Notes under the pieces: generated by a model | Databases searched by the model: none | Told to the model about the DNA's origin: nothing | The model's input: the letters and a program-made list of their open reading frames with translations, nothing else | In this document: positions 23,609 to 33,279 of the stretch, piece by piece | Layout of the letters: every line of letters starts with the position of its first letter | How positions within the stretch are numbered: position 1 is the stretch's first letter | Position numbers and translations under genes: made by a program | Assembly (NCBI GenBank): GCA_964423345.1 | Contig: CAYREV010000002.1 | Coordinates: 87,135-151,134, forward strand | Direction of reading: 5' to 3' | DNA: 64,000 nucleotides | Source: CAYREV01 sp964423345 | GTDB lineage: Bacteria; Bacteroidota; Rhodothermia; Balneolales; Balneolaceae

Positions 23609-26152
23609 CTAAACTTTCAGGCAGATAAGGGTGGTATCGTCTGCCAGCTGATAATCACTGAACTTTTGTACCCTTCGTTTTATCTCCAGTGCAATTTCAT
23701 TACAGCTTAAGCGGGTGGTGTCCATTTCTTCAATCACCTCCAGAAGATACTCAAAACCGAAGCGATTCCCATCCGGATCGACCGCTTCCGGAAGTCCGTC
23801 GGAATATAAAAACAAGAAATCGCCCGGCTTCAAATTTAATTCCAGCGAACCGTAATCAACATGGGCCTTGAGCCCCAGGGGGTAGCGCGGGTCGGGGGTT
23901 CGTATAAATTCGGCCTTTCCCCCTCTCTTTATGATGGGCTGGCAGTGACCCGCATTGGCTATGCTCAGTATTGAATTTTTCAGGCTATACCGGGCGATAA
24001 CGCAGGTTATAAACGTCTGGGGGTCGGTACGCATGTGCAGCGTCGGGGCAACCTCCCTCAGGATATTCTCCGGCCTGTCCCTGTGCAGCCTGGAAAGCAG
24101 CAAACCACTGGTAAAAACAGCATGCATGGCCGCCTTCATTGATTTACCGGACACATCGGCGATGGTCATGGTGAGGGCCTCCGGCTCTGCATTTCCGTTT
24201 TGATTTACTACATAATCGAAATAATCGCCGCCCACTTCAAAAGAGGGCATAAAGAAACCATAGACATCTACGCCGTCCAGTACCGGCGGCTTCAGCGGCA
24301 TCAGTTTGAACTGGCTCTCCCGGGCAATTTCAATCTCCTTTTCCACGCGAAGATGATTGGCCATACGTTCCTGGTATTCGGGCGTATAGCTGCCCATAAC
24401 AGCGATGGGAGATCCGTAACGCCAGGCGACAAACCCATACACAAAAGGCAAGGCAAGCACCCCAAACTGCACCCAGGCTACATAGGCCACATCGGTGCTT
24501 GGCGACCCCAAAAATGGAGTAATCATAAGTATCAATACAAATATCCACCACCCTGTAGAAAAGGAGAGCAATCCCGATTCCCGAACGGCATACATGATAA
24601 GGGGAGCCATGGCCGTATAAACAATCAGTTCTTTCCAGATGGGCCCGTCGGTGGCAATCAGGGTTGCAGACCCGGCTATCAGGAATCCGAGGACAACCGT
24701 CCCGACAAGATATAGCATCCACCGCTTTTCAACATATTGCCTTAATAAACCCATCGTAACCCCCACATGTCCCAGGGCAACCAACCATACGTTGAAGAGG
24801 GCCCCCATATTTACGGTCAGCAGTTGCGGCTGCATGCTTGCCTCGGCATAGCCGAATTCGCTGTCGGCCTGATAATACACAAGGTTCAACAGGTAGAGTC
24901 CCAACGCCAGCGTGCCGAGCAGCACTCCCCCAAGGGCATAGCCTTTCAACAGGCTTTCACCCGTTTCCCTGAAAAAGAATCTTTTTCGCCAGAAGGCATC
25001 GGCCAGTTTGATTTCTTCACGACTGTCACTTCTGTTCATCGCCTCCCAGCCGATATAGGCAAGGGATGCATATAAACCGGTGAGCCCTCCGGTAATAATG
25101 GTATTCAGAATATATATGAGCGCTGCGGTATCATTGAAGAATGCCCCCATATGGTTCATTAGGTAGATCAGTCGCCAGCTTATCATTCCCAGCGCAACAA
25201 CCACAAGTACAAATAGCGCTCTTTTCCACTCCACCTGTCCCCTGTTGATATGCCGGATTCCGGTAAAAAACACCATAATCACCAGTAATCCGAGCGAACC
25301 GAAGGAGAAGATGAATGAAGTATTTCCCGTAAAGGTCCGGGCAGAGAGGGAAGCGGGCTCCAGGGTATCCAGCGCCTTAAACTCAACCACCGATGCCCCG
25401 TATTTTATATCCGTACCCTGTCCCTCACCTACTTCCTTGATCAGGGGCTGCAGAACCAATTCCAATTCCTGCGGCCCGCCTGCTTCCTTTTCCGACTTGG
25501 TCCAGGTGAATTCAAATTCTGTATTATCGCCCCGGCTCATATCCCCCAAATTCCCGGATCCCGGCTGAAGCCTGCCCCCGCCCTTTCCGGATACCGGATC
25601 CTTAATATTCACTTCGGGCAGCGAATAGTAGGAAAGATTATACTCCAGGATATCCTCTACCAGGTAGCCTGCAATAGCTGTCAGTGAATCACCTGCAACA
25701 AAAGTTGGATTCGGCTTATCGGGATTGGATACGATGCGCCTTAATTTTCCATAATTGTCATACTTGAGCTGTAAAAGTCCCACCCGCTCAAAGAGGTTGC
25801 TCCTGTTCACAGGGGCAACCTCTTCCTCTTCCAGCGGTTTGCCGATAATCACATTCCAGCCGGAAAGGTGGGCCTGTCCGCCATAGTTGTCAACGGGAAT
25901 TGAAGAAGAGCCGGCCAGCGAATCCTTCAGCAAGCGATAGTAATCCATATGCTGTTCCCGTACCGTAAGAAGTGCGAGGCTGTCCGACGAAAACCCCAGC
26001 CGTTCCGCCAGCGTATCGGTACGTTGCTCCACGGTCGACCGGCTTTCCCGGATAGGCTCTTGGGCATGAAAGTCTACCGACCCCCGTAAAAGAAAATATA
26101 CCGAGAATCCGGCTACCCCGATTAAAAGCCAGTATGCTAATCGCTGCCCCAT
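23609..26152 (-). CDS. Membrane-bound SpoIIE-type PP2C serine phosphatase
   Basis: This protein has about 847 residues from ATG 26152; a TTG at 26185 would add 11. It has an N-terminal TM helix, a large exported region (about 30-275) with no recognised domain and a membrane part with about ten hydrophobic segments (270-590). The C-terminal SpoIIE/PP2C phosphatase domain (about 600-847) shows the metal-binding FEVGGDYFDYV and ADVSGKSMKAAMHAV. PGDFLFLYSDGLPEAVD and ADDTTLICLKV complete it. Such RsbU-like proteins dephosphorylate an anti-sigma-factor antagonist. No antagonist/kinase pair is nearby, so the target is unknown. It is upstream of hflKC on the same strand, 79 bp away. Confidence 0.9.
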   Translation of the reverse strand: MGQRLAYWLLIGVAGFSVYFLLRGSVDFHAQEPIRESRSTVEQRTDTLAERLGFSSDSLALLTVREQHMDYYRLLKDSLAGSSSIPVDNYGGQAHLSGWNVIIGKPLEEEEVAPVNRSNLFERVGLLQLKYDNYGKLRRIVSNPDKPNPTFVAGDSLTAIAGYLVEDILEYNLSYYSLPEVNIKDPVSGKGGGRLQPGSGNLGDMSRGDNTEFEFTWTKSEKEAGGPQELELVLQPLIKEVGEGQGTDIKYGASVVEFKALDTLEPASLSARTFTGNTSFIFSFGSLGLLVIMVFFTGIRHINRGQVEWKRALFVLVVVALGMISWRLIYLMNHMGAFFNDTAALIYILNTIITGGLTGLYASLAYIGWEAMNRSDSREEIKLADAFWRKRFFFRETGESLLKGYALGGVLLGTLALGLYLLNLVYYQADSEFGYAEASMQPQLLTVNMGALFNVWLVALGHVGVTMGLLRQYVEKRWMLYLVGTVVLGFLIAGSATLIATDGPIWKELIVYTAMAPLIMYAVRESGLLSFSTGWWIFVLILMITPFLGSPSTDVAYVAWVQFGVLALPFVYGFVAWRYGSPIAVMGSYTPEYQERMANHLRVEKEIEIARESQFKLMPLKPPVLDGVDVYGFFMPSFEVGGDYFDYVVNQNGNAEPEALTMTIADVSGKSMKAAMHAVFTSGLLLSRLHRDRPENILREVAPTLHMRTDPQTFITCVIARYSLKNSILSIANAGHCQPIIKRGGKAEFIRTPDPRYPLGLKAHVDYGSLELNLKPGDFLFLYSDGLPEAVDPDGNRFGFEYLLEVIEEMDTTRLSCNEIALEIKRRVQKFSDYQLADDTTLICLKV

Positions 26153-26185
26153 CACATTACCCAGTCTTAAACTAAAATCTCCCAA

Positions 26186-26498
26186 TAGTTGCCATTATTT
26201 GTCCGTTTCGTAACAGTTATAAAATGTCCGATCACAGTTTGAGGGTTGCTCCCCCTTTACACAATGTATACCATGCCTCTGTTAGTTACGTATTTTCTGC
26301 CGACTTGTTGCCCCTTATATTTTAAGATCCGCCCATCAAAATATTCATTCCACCTTTTCTTTTCCTACCGTCTTTAAACGTATTTCAGGCTTGCAGATTG
26401 GCAAGAGCTCATACAGAGGAGTACTTATTCAGCCGGTTTCAGCAGGGCGTTGAAATCAATATAACCAATTTCCTTCCCCCTGAACATAAAGAATAGTA
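26186..26498. other. 313-bp intergenic region with a possible 20-codon minus-strand frame
   Basis: Mostly unstructured AT-rich sequence upstream of the phosphatase gene. The one item of note is a minus-strand frame 26487-26425 (MFRGKEIGYIDFNALLKPAE), whose composition looks protein-like. It lies directly after the response-regulator stop in another frame. It may be the tail of a decayed gene or chance. Confidence 0.35.
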
Positions 26499-26885
26499 TC
26501 AGCTCGCATCTTTTACCGAAGGGACCAGGTAATTCACAGCCTTGATAAGCTTGTCTTCCGAGATCGGCTTTTTTAGAAACTTGGAATTGGCAATTTCTTT
26601 TGCTCTCTCGATGTAGGTTCTGTTGGAATTTCCGGTAATAAATACGATCGGCACATCGGACGATTTCCTGATTTCATTTGCAGCTTCTATGCCGTCTATT
26701 TCCCCTTCCAGCATAATATCCATTATAACTACATCAGGCCGGTATTTCTTTACGAGCTCCACGGCCCGGTACCCGTCTTTAACCTCCCCTACGGTCTTAA
26801 ACACCATTTTCTCCAGATAATTCTCATATAAAATTGAAAGTATGAGATTATCCTCTACAATAATGGCCTTTTTTTCCACTTTCAT
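26499..26885 (-). CDS. Single-domain response regulator
   Basis: This 128-residue protein is a stand-alone receiver domain. The acidic pocket is Glu11-Asp12 (IIVEDN), the phosphoacceptor is Asp56 (VVIMDIMLEGEIDG), the switch Thr lies in VFITGNS and the Lys in FLKKPISEDKL. No output domain follows. The ORF extends to 26996 upstream, but ATG 26885 (MKVEKKAIIVEDN) is the natural start. The DG-x-EAA helix matches HisKA_2-associated receivers seen in Bacteroidota. The sensor kinase at 46889-48640 is of that type, but a pairing is only a guess. Confidence 0.9.
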   Translation of the reverse strand: MKVEKKAIIVEDNLILSILYENYLEKMVFKTVGEVKDGYRAVELVKKYRPDVVIMDIMLEGEIDGIEAANEIRKSSDVPIVFITGNSNRTYIERAKEIANSKFLKKPISEDKLIKAVNYLVPSVKDAS

Positions 26886-27150
26886 ATCGAAATCTCCGGT
26901 TGTTTTTGAACAGCTGTTCTCAATCACGGAAATAGCCTGGGGATATGCATTACACCGCAGCCGATTTAATGAACCGGATGCCCTTCCAACCCCCAAAAAA
27001 CCAATTTTTGTACCTATTTACCCTAAGGAACAAAAAATCATTTAAACATTCATCAAAAGTTTGGTTTTCCGCACCATCTACCCACCTCCTCCCTTTACCC
27101 ATAATCCTATGGTAATATCAGTGGATTGATGCCTTGTTGCCGGGATGGAA

Positions 27151-27185
27151 TATAAAAAAGGCCGGCACTCATAAGAGTACCGGCC
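27151..27185 (-). terminator. Terminator of the bacilliredoxin gene
   Basis: On the minus strand GGCCGGTACTC (27185-27175) pairs with GAGTGCCGGCC (27170-27160) over the loop TTAT, with one G-U pair. CTTTTTTATA follows. It lies 21 bp after the stop codon. Confidence 0.8.
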
Positions 27186-27206
27186 CTGATAAAATGCACG
27201 TATATC

Positions 27207-27662
27207 TTACTCTTCACTTGCTTCCTTGTCTTCCGTAAATGCGTCAAACACCATTTTAAGATCGGAAGCTACTTCCTGTTTCGTGCGCCCTTCAATCCGG
27301 TGACGGGGAATCATAGCCTTGATTTCTCCATCCCTGAAATAGGCAAATGCAGGAGATGATGGTGGATACTCACTAAAGTATTCCCTTGCACGGGCTGTCG
27401 CTTCCTTGTCCTGTCCGGCAAAAACCGTAACCATGTGATCCGGCCGGTGTTCACTTTCTTCCAAAGCAATTTTAACTCCCGGACGGGCATTCCCCGCTGC
27501 ACAGCCACAAACCGAGTTAATAACCATCAGCATGGTTCCTTCATCATATTCTTTCATCGCACGGTCTACATCTTCTACCGTCTTAAGTTCCTCCACGCCC
27601 AGTTCGGTCAGCTCTTCCCGCATCCATGAGGTATCCGGTCCTACTCCAAATCCAAATTGCAT
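27207..27662 (-). CDS. BrxA/BrxB-family bacilliredoxin (YphP/YqiW)
   Basis: This 151-residue thioredoxin-like protein has the diagnostic Cys-Gly-Cys at residues 52-54 (NSVCGCAAGNARPGV). Bacilliredoxins remove low-molecular-weight thiols from mixed disulfides on proteins. The C-terminal region (SPAFAYFRDGEIKAMIPRH) fits the family. The organism's thiol cofactor is not known from this window. It is close to superoxide dismutase on the same strand but has its own terminator, so it is separately transcribed. Confidence 0.92.
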   Translation of the reverse strand: MQFGFGVGPDTSWMREELTELGVEELKTVEDVDRAMKEYDEGTMLMVINSVCGCAAGNARPGVKIALEESEHRPDHMVTVFAGQDKEATARAREYFSEYPPSSPAFAYFRDGEIKAMIPRHRIEGRTKQEVASDLKMVFDAFTEDKEASEE

Positions 27663-27734
27663 AACAGTATTACTTTTCTTTCCGATTTGTTGGTATAAAT
27701 ATAACGGTTATTTATGAAGCTTTGAAGTATATAA

Positions 27735-27761
27735 TAAAAGAGATGCCCCTATTGGAGCATC
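27735..27761 (-). terminator. Terminator downstream of superoxide dismutase
   Basis: On the minus strand GATGCTCC pairs with GGGGCATC over AATA (27761-27742, one G-U pair), followed by TCTTTTATTAT. It sits about 30 bp past the sodA stop. Confidence 0.7.
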
Positions 27762-27789
27762 CCTTTTTAAATGATGAAGTAACCATTAT

Positions 27790-28398
27790 TTACCTGGCAT
27801 CATTATAGTATTCGTTAACCTTATCCCAGTTGACTAAGTTCCAGAAATGTTGGACATATTCTCCTCGCTTGTTCTGGTAGTGCAGATAGTATGCATGTTC
27901 CCAGACGTCGAGACCCAGTATAGGGGTAAGGCCATTCATCAGGGGACTATTCTGGTTTAGGGTGTTCAGTACTTCAAGGCTTCCGTCATTTTTGACGCAT
28001 AGCCATGCCCAACCGGATCCGAATCGACCGGTAGCGGCATTGTTGAATGCCTCTTTAAAAGCGTCGAAGCTGCCAAACTCATCATTAATTGCATCGGCAA
28101 TGTCGCCGGTAGGCTCACCGCCCCCGTTCGGCGAAAGAACCGTCCAGAATAGCTTGTGGTTTGCATATCCACCACCATTGTTAATCACATTCTGGCGAAT
28201 ATCTTCGGGGACTTCATTGATCCTTCTTAACACCTCTTCGATTTCAAGATCGGCAAATTCATGTCCTTCAAGGGCAGCATTTGTTTTATCGGTATACCCC
28301 TGGTGGTGTTTGCCGTGATGAATCTTCATCGTCCGCTCATCGATATGGGGTTCGAGAGCGTCATAGTCATAGGGCAAATCTGGTAATGTAAAAGCCAT
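27790..28398 (-). CDS. Superoxide dismutase (Fe/Mn family)
   Basis: This 202-residue cytosolic enzyme converts superoxide to hydrogen peroxide and oxygen. Metal ligands are visible: His in MKIHHGKHHQGYT, His in GGYANHKLFW, and Asp/His in LGLDVWEHAYYLHYQN. The last segment ends with the family-typical FWNLVNWDKVNE. Sequence alone does not settle Mn against Fe. The gene is monocistronic, with an AT-rich 240-bp upstream region and its own terminator. Confidence 0.97.
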   Translation of the reverse strand: MAFTLPDLPYDYDALEPHIDERTMKIHHGKHHQGYTDKTNAALEGHEFADLEIEEVLRRINEVPEDIRQNVINNGGGYANHKLFWTVLSPNGGGEPTGDIADAINDEFGSFDAFKEAFNNAATGRFGSGWAWLCVKNDGSLEVLNTLNQNSPLMNGLTPILGLDVWEHAYYLHYQNKRGEYVQHFWNLVNWDKVNEYYNDAR

Positions 28399-28640
28399 AA
28401 TAATTTCTAAGATTTGAATTTTAAATATTTATGAATATTAACTGCATCCTAAATGGGAAAGAACGGGTTGTCACTATCCCTTTGTATTGCATTATTTAAA
28501 TCAATAAGAACAAAAAATTCGTTCCCTCGTGCAACCCCTTAATTTTTGCTCCGAGATCCACGCTTTAATTGCAGGTAATCATCAAATATTTATCCTATTT
28601 TATCCTTCTCATAAATTTATAAAAGCCTAAGGTTCTTTAT

Positions 28641-30107
28641 ATGTCCCGAGATTATGATGTAATTATTATCGGCAGCGGTCCGGCAGGTTTTTCCTGTGCC
28701 ATGCAGAGCTCCAAATTCGACAAGCGTGCCCTCGTTATTGAATCTCATGAAGAATATCTGGGAGGCACCTGGATTAATACCGGTACGGTACCCAGCAAGG
28801 CTCTACGGGAGGCTGCCAAGATCATATTGGACTTCAATTCCCAGTTTGGCGATGAAAAAGCCCGGAAACCCTATGAGCGGTTCCAGATGTCAGACCTGCT
28901 CAAATACAAAGACCAGATTCTGGAAAAGGAGAATCGCAAGGCCAAGGAAGACCTCATTAAAAACAAGGTTGACGTAGAGCGGGGATTCGGGCGCATCGTC
29001 GATGCCCATACCGTGGAGGTTGAAACCCATATCGGTACCACCCGGAGCTACACCGCCGATTATATTCTCGTCTGTACGGGAAGCAATCCCAACCGCCCGT
29101 CCAATTTTGAAATTGATCACGACAAGATACTCGACTACGTCTCCATACTGAACCTTACCCATATCCCCAGACGCCTGGTAATTGTCGGTCTGGGTGTCAA
29201 TGCCCTGGAATATGCCACCACTTTTGCTTCTTTGGGATCCCGGGTAACCATGCTGGGTTCCAGTAACAGCTATATGGATTTCCTCGATTATGAAATCAAG
29301 GTGCAGCTCGAAGAGGCGCTATCCAAAAAGGGAATCAAGATACATACCGGAGTCAATATTGAGGTTGTGGATTTCAACGCCCTGCGTAACAACACCCAGG
29401 TGAAATTCAGGAATAAGAAAGGCGATACCCGCCTGCAGGTTATAGAAACCGAACATGTACTCTACCTTTCCGGCCGCAGACCCAATACCGAGAACCTGGG
29501 GCTGGAAGAGATGGGGATCACCATGGATGAACACAATTTCATCGAGGTTGATGAGAATTTCAAAACCAAGGCAGACCATATATATGCAGCCGGAGACGTC
29601 ATCGGCTTTCCCCGCCTGGCCTCTGCATCATTCACACAGGGGAGGCTGTCTGCCTGCAACATGTTCGGCATACCCGCACTGGACGTTCCCGAACAGATCC
29701 CCTATGGTATCTATACCATTCCCGCCATATCCTATATCGGCCTTACCGAAAAGCAGGCAAAAGAGATGGGCAAAGAAGTGACCGTCGGGCGGGCCTACTT
29801 CCGAAACATTGCAAAAGCCGACATGACCAACCACAGTGAAGGGATGCTCAAGCTTGTGTTCAGCACACAGACCCTGAAACTGCTGGGCGTTCATATTATT
29901 GGCAACCAGGCAGGCAACCTGATTCACCTGGGGCAGTCGGTGCTCTCATTCGGAGGAGACATTCGATACTTCATACAGCATGTAATGAACTACCCTACGC
30001 TGAGTGAGGCCTACCGTATCGCCGCCTTCAACGGCGTCAACCGTGTATACAAGGCAGGCGTTAAATACAAAAACATACTGGAAGACAGAGAAAAGAAAAA
30101 CTCATAG
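28641..30107 (+). CDS. sthA: Soluble pyridine nucleotide transhydrogenase (Si-specific)
   Basis: This 488-residue flavoprotein of the pyridine nucleotide-disulfide oxidoreductase family transfers hydride between NADPH and NAD. The FAD motif IIIGSGPAGFSCAMQ and the NAD(P) motif IVGLGVNALEYATTF are intact. The region that holds the redox CxxxxC in dihydrolipoamide dehydrogenases reads GGTWINTGTVPSKALREA, with no dithiol, which marks SthA. C-terminal dimer segment VMNYPTLSEAYRIAA is present. It is a single gene, convergent with the DUF429 gene. Confidence 0.93.
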   Translation: MSRDYDVIIIGSGPAGFSCAMQSSKFDKRALVIESHEEYLGGTWINTGTVPSKALREAAKIILDFNSQFGDEKARKPYERFQMSDLLKYKDQILEKENRKAKEDLIKNKVDVERGFGRIVDAHTVEVETHIGTTRSYTADYILVCTGSNPNRPSNFEIDHDKILDYVSILNLTHIPRRLVIVGLGVNALEYATTFASLGSRVTMLGSSNSYMDFLDYEIKVQLEEALSKKGIKIHTGVNIEVVDFNALRNNTQVKFRNKKGDTRLQVIETEHVLYLSGRRPNTENLGLEEMGITMDEHNFIEVDENFKTKADHIYAAGDVIGFPRLASASFTQGRLSACNMFGIPALDVPEQIPYGIYTIPAISYIGLTEKQAKEMGKEVTVGRAYFRNIAKADMTNHSEGMLKLVFSTQTLKLLGVHIIGNQAGNLIHLGQSVLSFGGDIRYFIQHVMNYPTLSEAYRIAAFNGVNRVYKAGVKYKNILEDREKKNS

Positions 30108-30129
30108 CAACTGTCTCTACCTTTCCTTT

Positions 30130-30840
30130 CTACACGTAGTGGATGGCCATCTTGAGTCCCGTTTCATCTTCCGGGGGATCCTCGGGAAGCGTTTTCATCT
30201 CTTCATCCACCGACCTCCCGGCAAAGAGGGCCAGGGCCATCGCATCGACGATGTCATCTTCATCCACCTGATTCCTTCGATATTCCTCCTTAATATCACG
30301 GAAAAAATCATCGGCAAACCTGCTTTCGTTCTTAAGGAGCCCCAGGCGGTGACGAAGCCCCTTCTTGGTAGCTTTTTTCTGAAGAATGGAACTGCCGCCG
30401 TTGAGAATCTGGAAAAGCAGCTCCGGATGGCTTTCAAACACCTTCTCCCGGAACTTATCGTTGTTCTGAAGAAGGTCATCCACCGCTCGGATTTCGGGAG
30501 TGATATTCCAGGCCTGTATGGAAATCTTCTTGTCGGTAATCTCATAGCTGGTCATGGAAGCCTCTCCGTACGTCGGTGCGTGAAGGGCCGGACGGATGGG
30601 TGGGTTAAAGACACTTGCCTTGTAATCGGGGCCCAGGCGCTCCCTTAACTCCTCGTCACACTCTCGCACATAGCTCTCCTTGGACAGGCCAATGGGAACA
30701 TCTATAAAAATACGGTCATACTCTTCAAAATAATCCTTCAGTTCGTCATCCGATTCCAGCAACCAGTAGCCGGCATGTTTATCATCCAGGCAGATAGCAA
30801 TCCATCCCGCCCGGCATCCATCAAGTCCTAATGTTTTCAA
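30130..30840 (-). CDS. DUF429 family protein
   Basis: This 236-residue protein belongs to the DUF429 family, which adopts an RNase H-like fold. LGLDGCRAGWIA at the N-terminus, IFIDVPIGL and the C-terminal DEDDIVDAMALALFAGR are its hallmarks. The acidic residues at these three points recall the active-site carboxylates of RNase H-type enzymes, but no activity is established. The start is TTG at 30840. It lies 10 bp downstream of aspS and is surely cotranscribed with it. Confidence 0.85.
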   Translation of the reverse strand: MKTLGLDGCRAGWIAICLDDKHAGYWLLESDDELKDYFEEYDRIFIDVPIGLSKESYVRECDEELRERLGPDYKASVFNPPIRPALHAPTYGEASMTSYEITDKKISIQAWNITPEIRAVDDLLQNNDKFREKVFESHPELLFQILNGGSSILQKKATKKGLRHRLGLLKNESRFADDFFRDIKEEYRRNQVDEDDIVDAMALALFAGRSVDEEMKTLPEDPPEDETGLKMAIHYV

Positions 30841-30850
30841 TGTATTCCGG

Positions 30851-32632
30851 TTATTCTTTGTTGATGTTATTTTTTAAACGAATATGCAGTTCATCCAGTT
30901 GATCCTGGTCTACATAGTCCGGGCTGTTGTCCATCAGGCTTTGGGCCTTCTGGTTTTTGGGGAATGCGATTACATCGCGCAGGCTGGTACCCCCTGCCAG
31001 TATCATAATGATACGATCGACTCCCAGGGCTATTCCTCCATGCGGAGGCGCTCCATATTTAAATGCCTCCAGCAGGAAGCCAAACCGTTCATCGGCCTCC
31101 TCTTTCCCAATTCCAAGCAACTCAAACATCCGCTGCTGGAGTTCCCGGTCGTGGATACGTATGGATCCGCCCCCGATTTCATAGCCATTCATGACCAGGT
31201 CGTATGCCCGGGATTTCACCGCCGTCGGATCCGACTCCATTAGCGGGATATCCTCTTTCCTGGGTGAAGTAAAGGGATGGTGCAGAGCATAGTGACGCTG
31301 ATCCTGCTTGTCCCATTCCACCAGTGGAAAGTCGGTTACCCAAAGAAAGTCGTAAGCCTCCCGGTCTATCAGGCCGTGCTCCTCACCCATCATTATTCTC
31401 AATTTGCCCGTTTGCTTGTACACCTCGGGGGAAGGGCCCGCCAGGATGAGCACGAGGTCGCCCATTTCGGCTTCGGCTTCCCGGACCATGGCATCTACCG
31501 TTTCCTCTTTTAAAAATTTGCCAACACTGCATTTCACCCCTTCCTCTTCATTGAGCTTGATATAGATCAGGCCGGCCGCTCCTGTTTCATTTTTAACTCT
31601 TTCCGTCAGCCGGTCTATGGCCCCCCTTCCGATATCTCCCTCTCCCGGCACCGTGATACCGAGTACGGCTCCGCCTTTCTCGACGGTGCTTGAAAATATC
31701 TTAAACTCCGAATCTTTTACGTATTCAGAAAAATCTGCAATCTCCAGCCCAAATCGCCTATCCGGTTTGTCGGTGCCATAGGTTTTCATGGCCTGCTCAT
31801 AAGTCATCCGTTCAAACGGGATGGATATGGAGTGTCCCATCGTATCTTTCATCAACCGCTTCATCATCCCTTCGGTCATCTTTAATACCTCGTCTTCATC
31901 CACGAACGACATCTCAACATCGACCTGGGTAAACTCCGGCTGGCGGTCGGCGCGAAGGTCTTCATCCCGAAAACATTTGACAATCTGAAAATAACGGTCA
32001 AATCCCGATACCATAAGAAGCTGCTTATAGGTCTGCGGACTTTGAGGCAGGGCAAAAAACTTACCCGGGTTGACGCGGCTGGGGACCAGGTAGTCGCGGG
32101 CCCCCTCGGGTGTGCTTTTCATGAGAAAGGGGGTTTCCACTTCAGCAAAATCATGCTCATGGAAGTAATTCCGGATCGAGTGATAAGCCTTTGACCGAAG
32201 CATCAGGTTTTGCTGGATACGGGGCCTTCTCATGTCCAGGTAACGATACTTCAACCGCATTTCCTCGCCCGTATTTATATCCTCCTTAATTTCAAAGGGG
32301 GTGGTCTCCGCTCTGGAATAGATGACAAGTTCATTTGCTATCACTTCAATTGCACCGGTTGGAAGCTCCTCATTGATGTTCTCCTCCCCTCTCTTTTTCA
32401 CTTTTCCCTTAACGCCAATCACATATTCGGTACGGAGCTCTTCCGCTTTTTGGTGTAGCTCGGGGTTCTTTTCATTAAACACAATCTGTGTGAGACCGTA
32501 CCGGTCCCGCAGATCAATAAAGATCACACCGCCCAAATCCCTTCTGGTAGACACCCATCCGTTGAGAACCACTTCTTCAGCGGTATCTTTGCCGGTCAAC
32601 TCACCGCATGTATGTGTACGCTTTAAAGTCAT
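30851..32632 (-). CDS. aspS: Aspartyl-tRNA synthetase
   Basis: This 593-residue class II synthetase charges tRNA-Asp. The N-terminal OB-fold anticodon-binding domain (about 1-110) is followed by the class II catalytic core with motif 2 (FRDEDLRADRQPEFTQVD) and motif 3 (GIALGVDRIIMILAG). The bacterial GAD insertion (about 300-410) is present. Length and architecture match the bacterial type. It leads a two-gene unit with the DUF429 gene. Confidence 0.97.
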   Translation of the reverse strand: MTLKRTHTCGELTGKDTAEEVVLNGWVSTRRDLGGVIFIDLRDRYGLTQIVFNEKNPELHQKAEELRTEYVIGVKGKVKKRGEENINEELPTGAIEVIANELVIYSRAETTPFEIKEDINTGEEMRLKYRYLDMRRPRIQQNLMLRSKAYHSIRNYFHEHDFAEVETPFLMKSTPEGARDYLVPSRVNPGKFFALPQSPQTYKQLLMVSGFDRYFQIVKCFRDEDLRADRQPEFTQVDVEMSFVDEDEVLKMTEGMMKRLMKDTMGHSISIPFERMTYEQAMKTYGTDKPDRRFGLEIADFSEYVKDSEFKIFSSTVEKGGAVLGITVPGEGDIGRGAIDRLTERVKNETGAAGLIYIKLNEEEGVKCSVGKFLKEETVDAMVREAEAEMGDLVLILAGPSPEVYKQTGKLRIMMGEEHGLIDREAYDFLWVTDFPLVEWDKQDQRHYALHHPFTSPRKEDIPLMESDPTAVKSRAYDLVMNGYEIGGGSIRIHDRELQQRMFELLGIGKEEADERFGFLLEAFKYGAPPHGGIALGVDRIIMILAGGTSLRDVIAFPKNQKAQSLMDNSPDYVDQDQLDELHIRLKNNINKE

Positions 32633-32724
32633 AAATTCTTTAGCCTAAATTCAGTTATCGATACATTTTAGAGGCAGAAAATAAGTATAATGAGAACCAA
32701 TCGCCTAATCATTATTCAGCACCC

Positions 32725-33162
32725 TTGGAATACCCGGCCATCTACATAATTAATGGATGTTGCAGTATTTTTATGTGTGGGATCATTTGGTACGTGCAGG
32801 CCGTTCAATATCCCTCTTTTAAAAATCTTTCCGAAAGGCGTTTCATCGAAATCCATCGCCACCATGTGAAACGGACGGGATTTGTGGTAATTCCGCCGAT
32901 GTTGACAGAGTTCTTGACATCCGCCCTTCTCTTGTATTATAATACTCCTGTTGATTTTATTAACATGGCTGGCCTTTCTGTTGTCATTGCCATTTGGGTC
33001 TCAACTTTTTTGATACAGTTACCGATTCATCAAAAGTTGCAATTGGGATACAACGACAAGCTTGTTAACCGGCTGATTCGAACCAACTGGTTAAGGACCG
33101 GACTTTGGAGTCTTAAGGTCATCCTGTTTTTATATGGTGGGTATCTCCTGTTGCGGGGCTAA
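32725..33162 (+). CDS. Uncharacterised membrane protein
   Basis: This 145-residue protein has four hydrophobic segments (about 6-27, 55-73, 80-100 and 122-143). It carries conserved-looking polar residues: WYVQAVQYPSF near the first segment and FIEIHRHHVKRTG before the second. A Pro-Met pair in VIPPMLTEF starts the second helix. Homologues of this layout are common hypothetical proteins in Bacteroidota. I cannot assign a function. The start is TTG at 32725, since the next Met (residue 18) would cut into the first helix. It is divergent from aspS. Confidence 0.65.
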   Translation: MEYPAIYIINGCCSIFMCGIIWYVQAVQYPSFKNLSERRFIEIHRHHVKRTGFVVIPPMLTEFLTSALLLYYNTPVDFINMAGLSVVIAIWVSTFLIQLPIHQKLQLGYNDKLVNRLIRTNWLRTGLWSLKVILFLYGGYLLLRG

Positions 33163-33279
33163 GGAGTACCAAATTACGTTTCAGTAATTTAAATGCTTTA
33201 ATTACTTTAAAATAAAGCAGGATATCATCCAATATGTAATTGTAAGTAAACAATACTCAGAGATTTAAGAGGCTTACCC

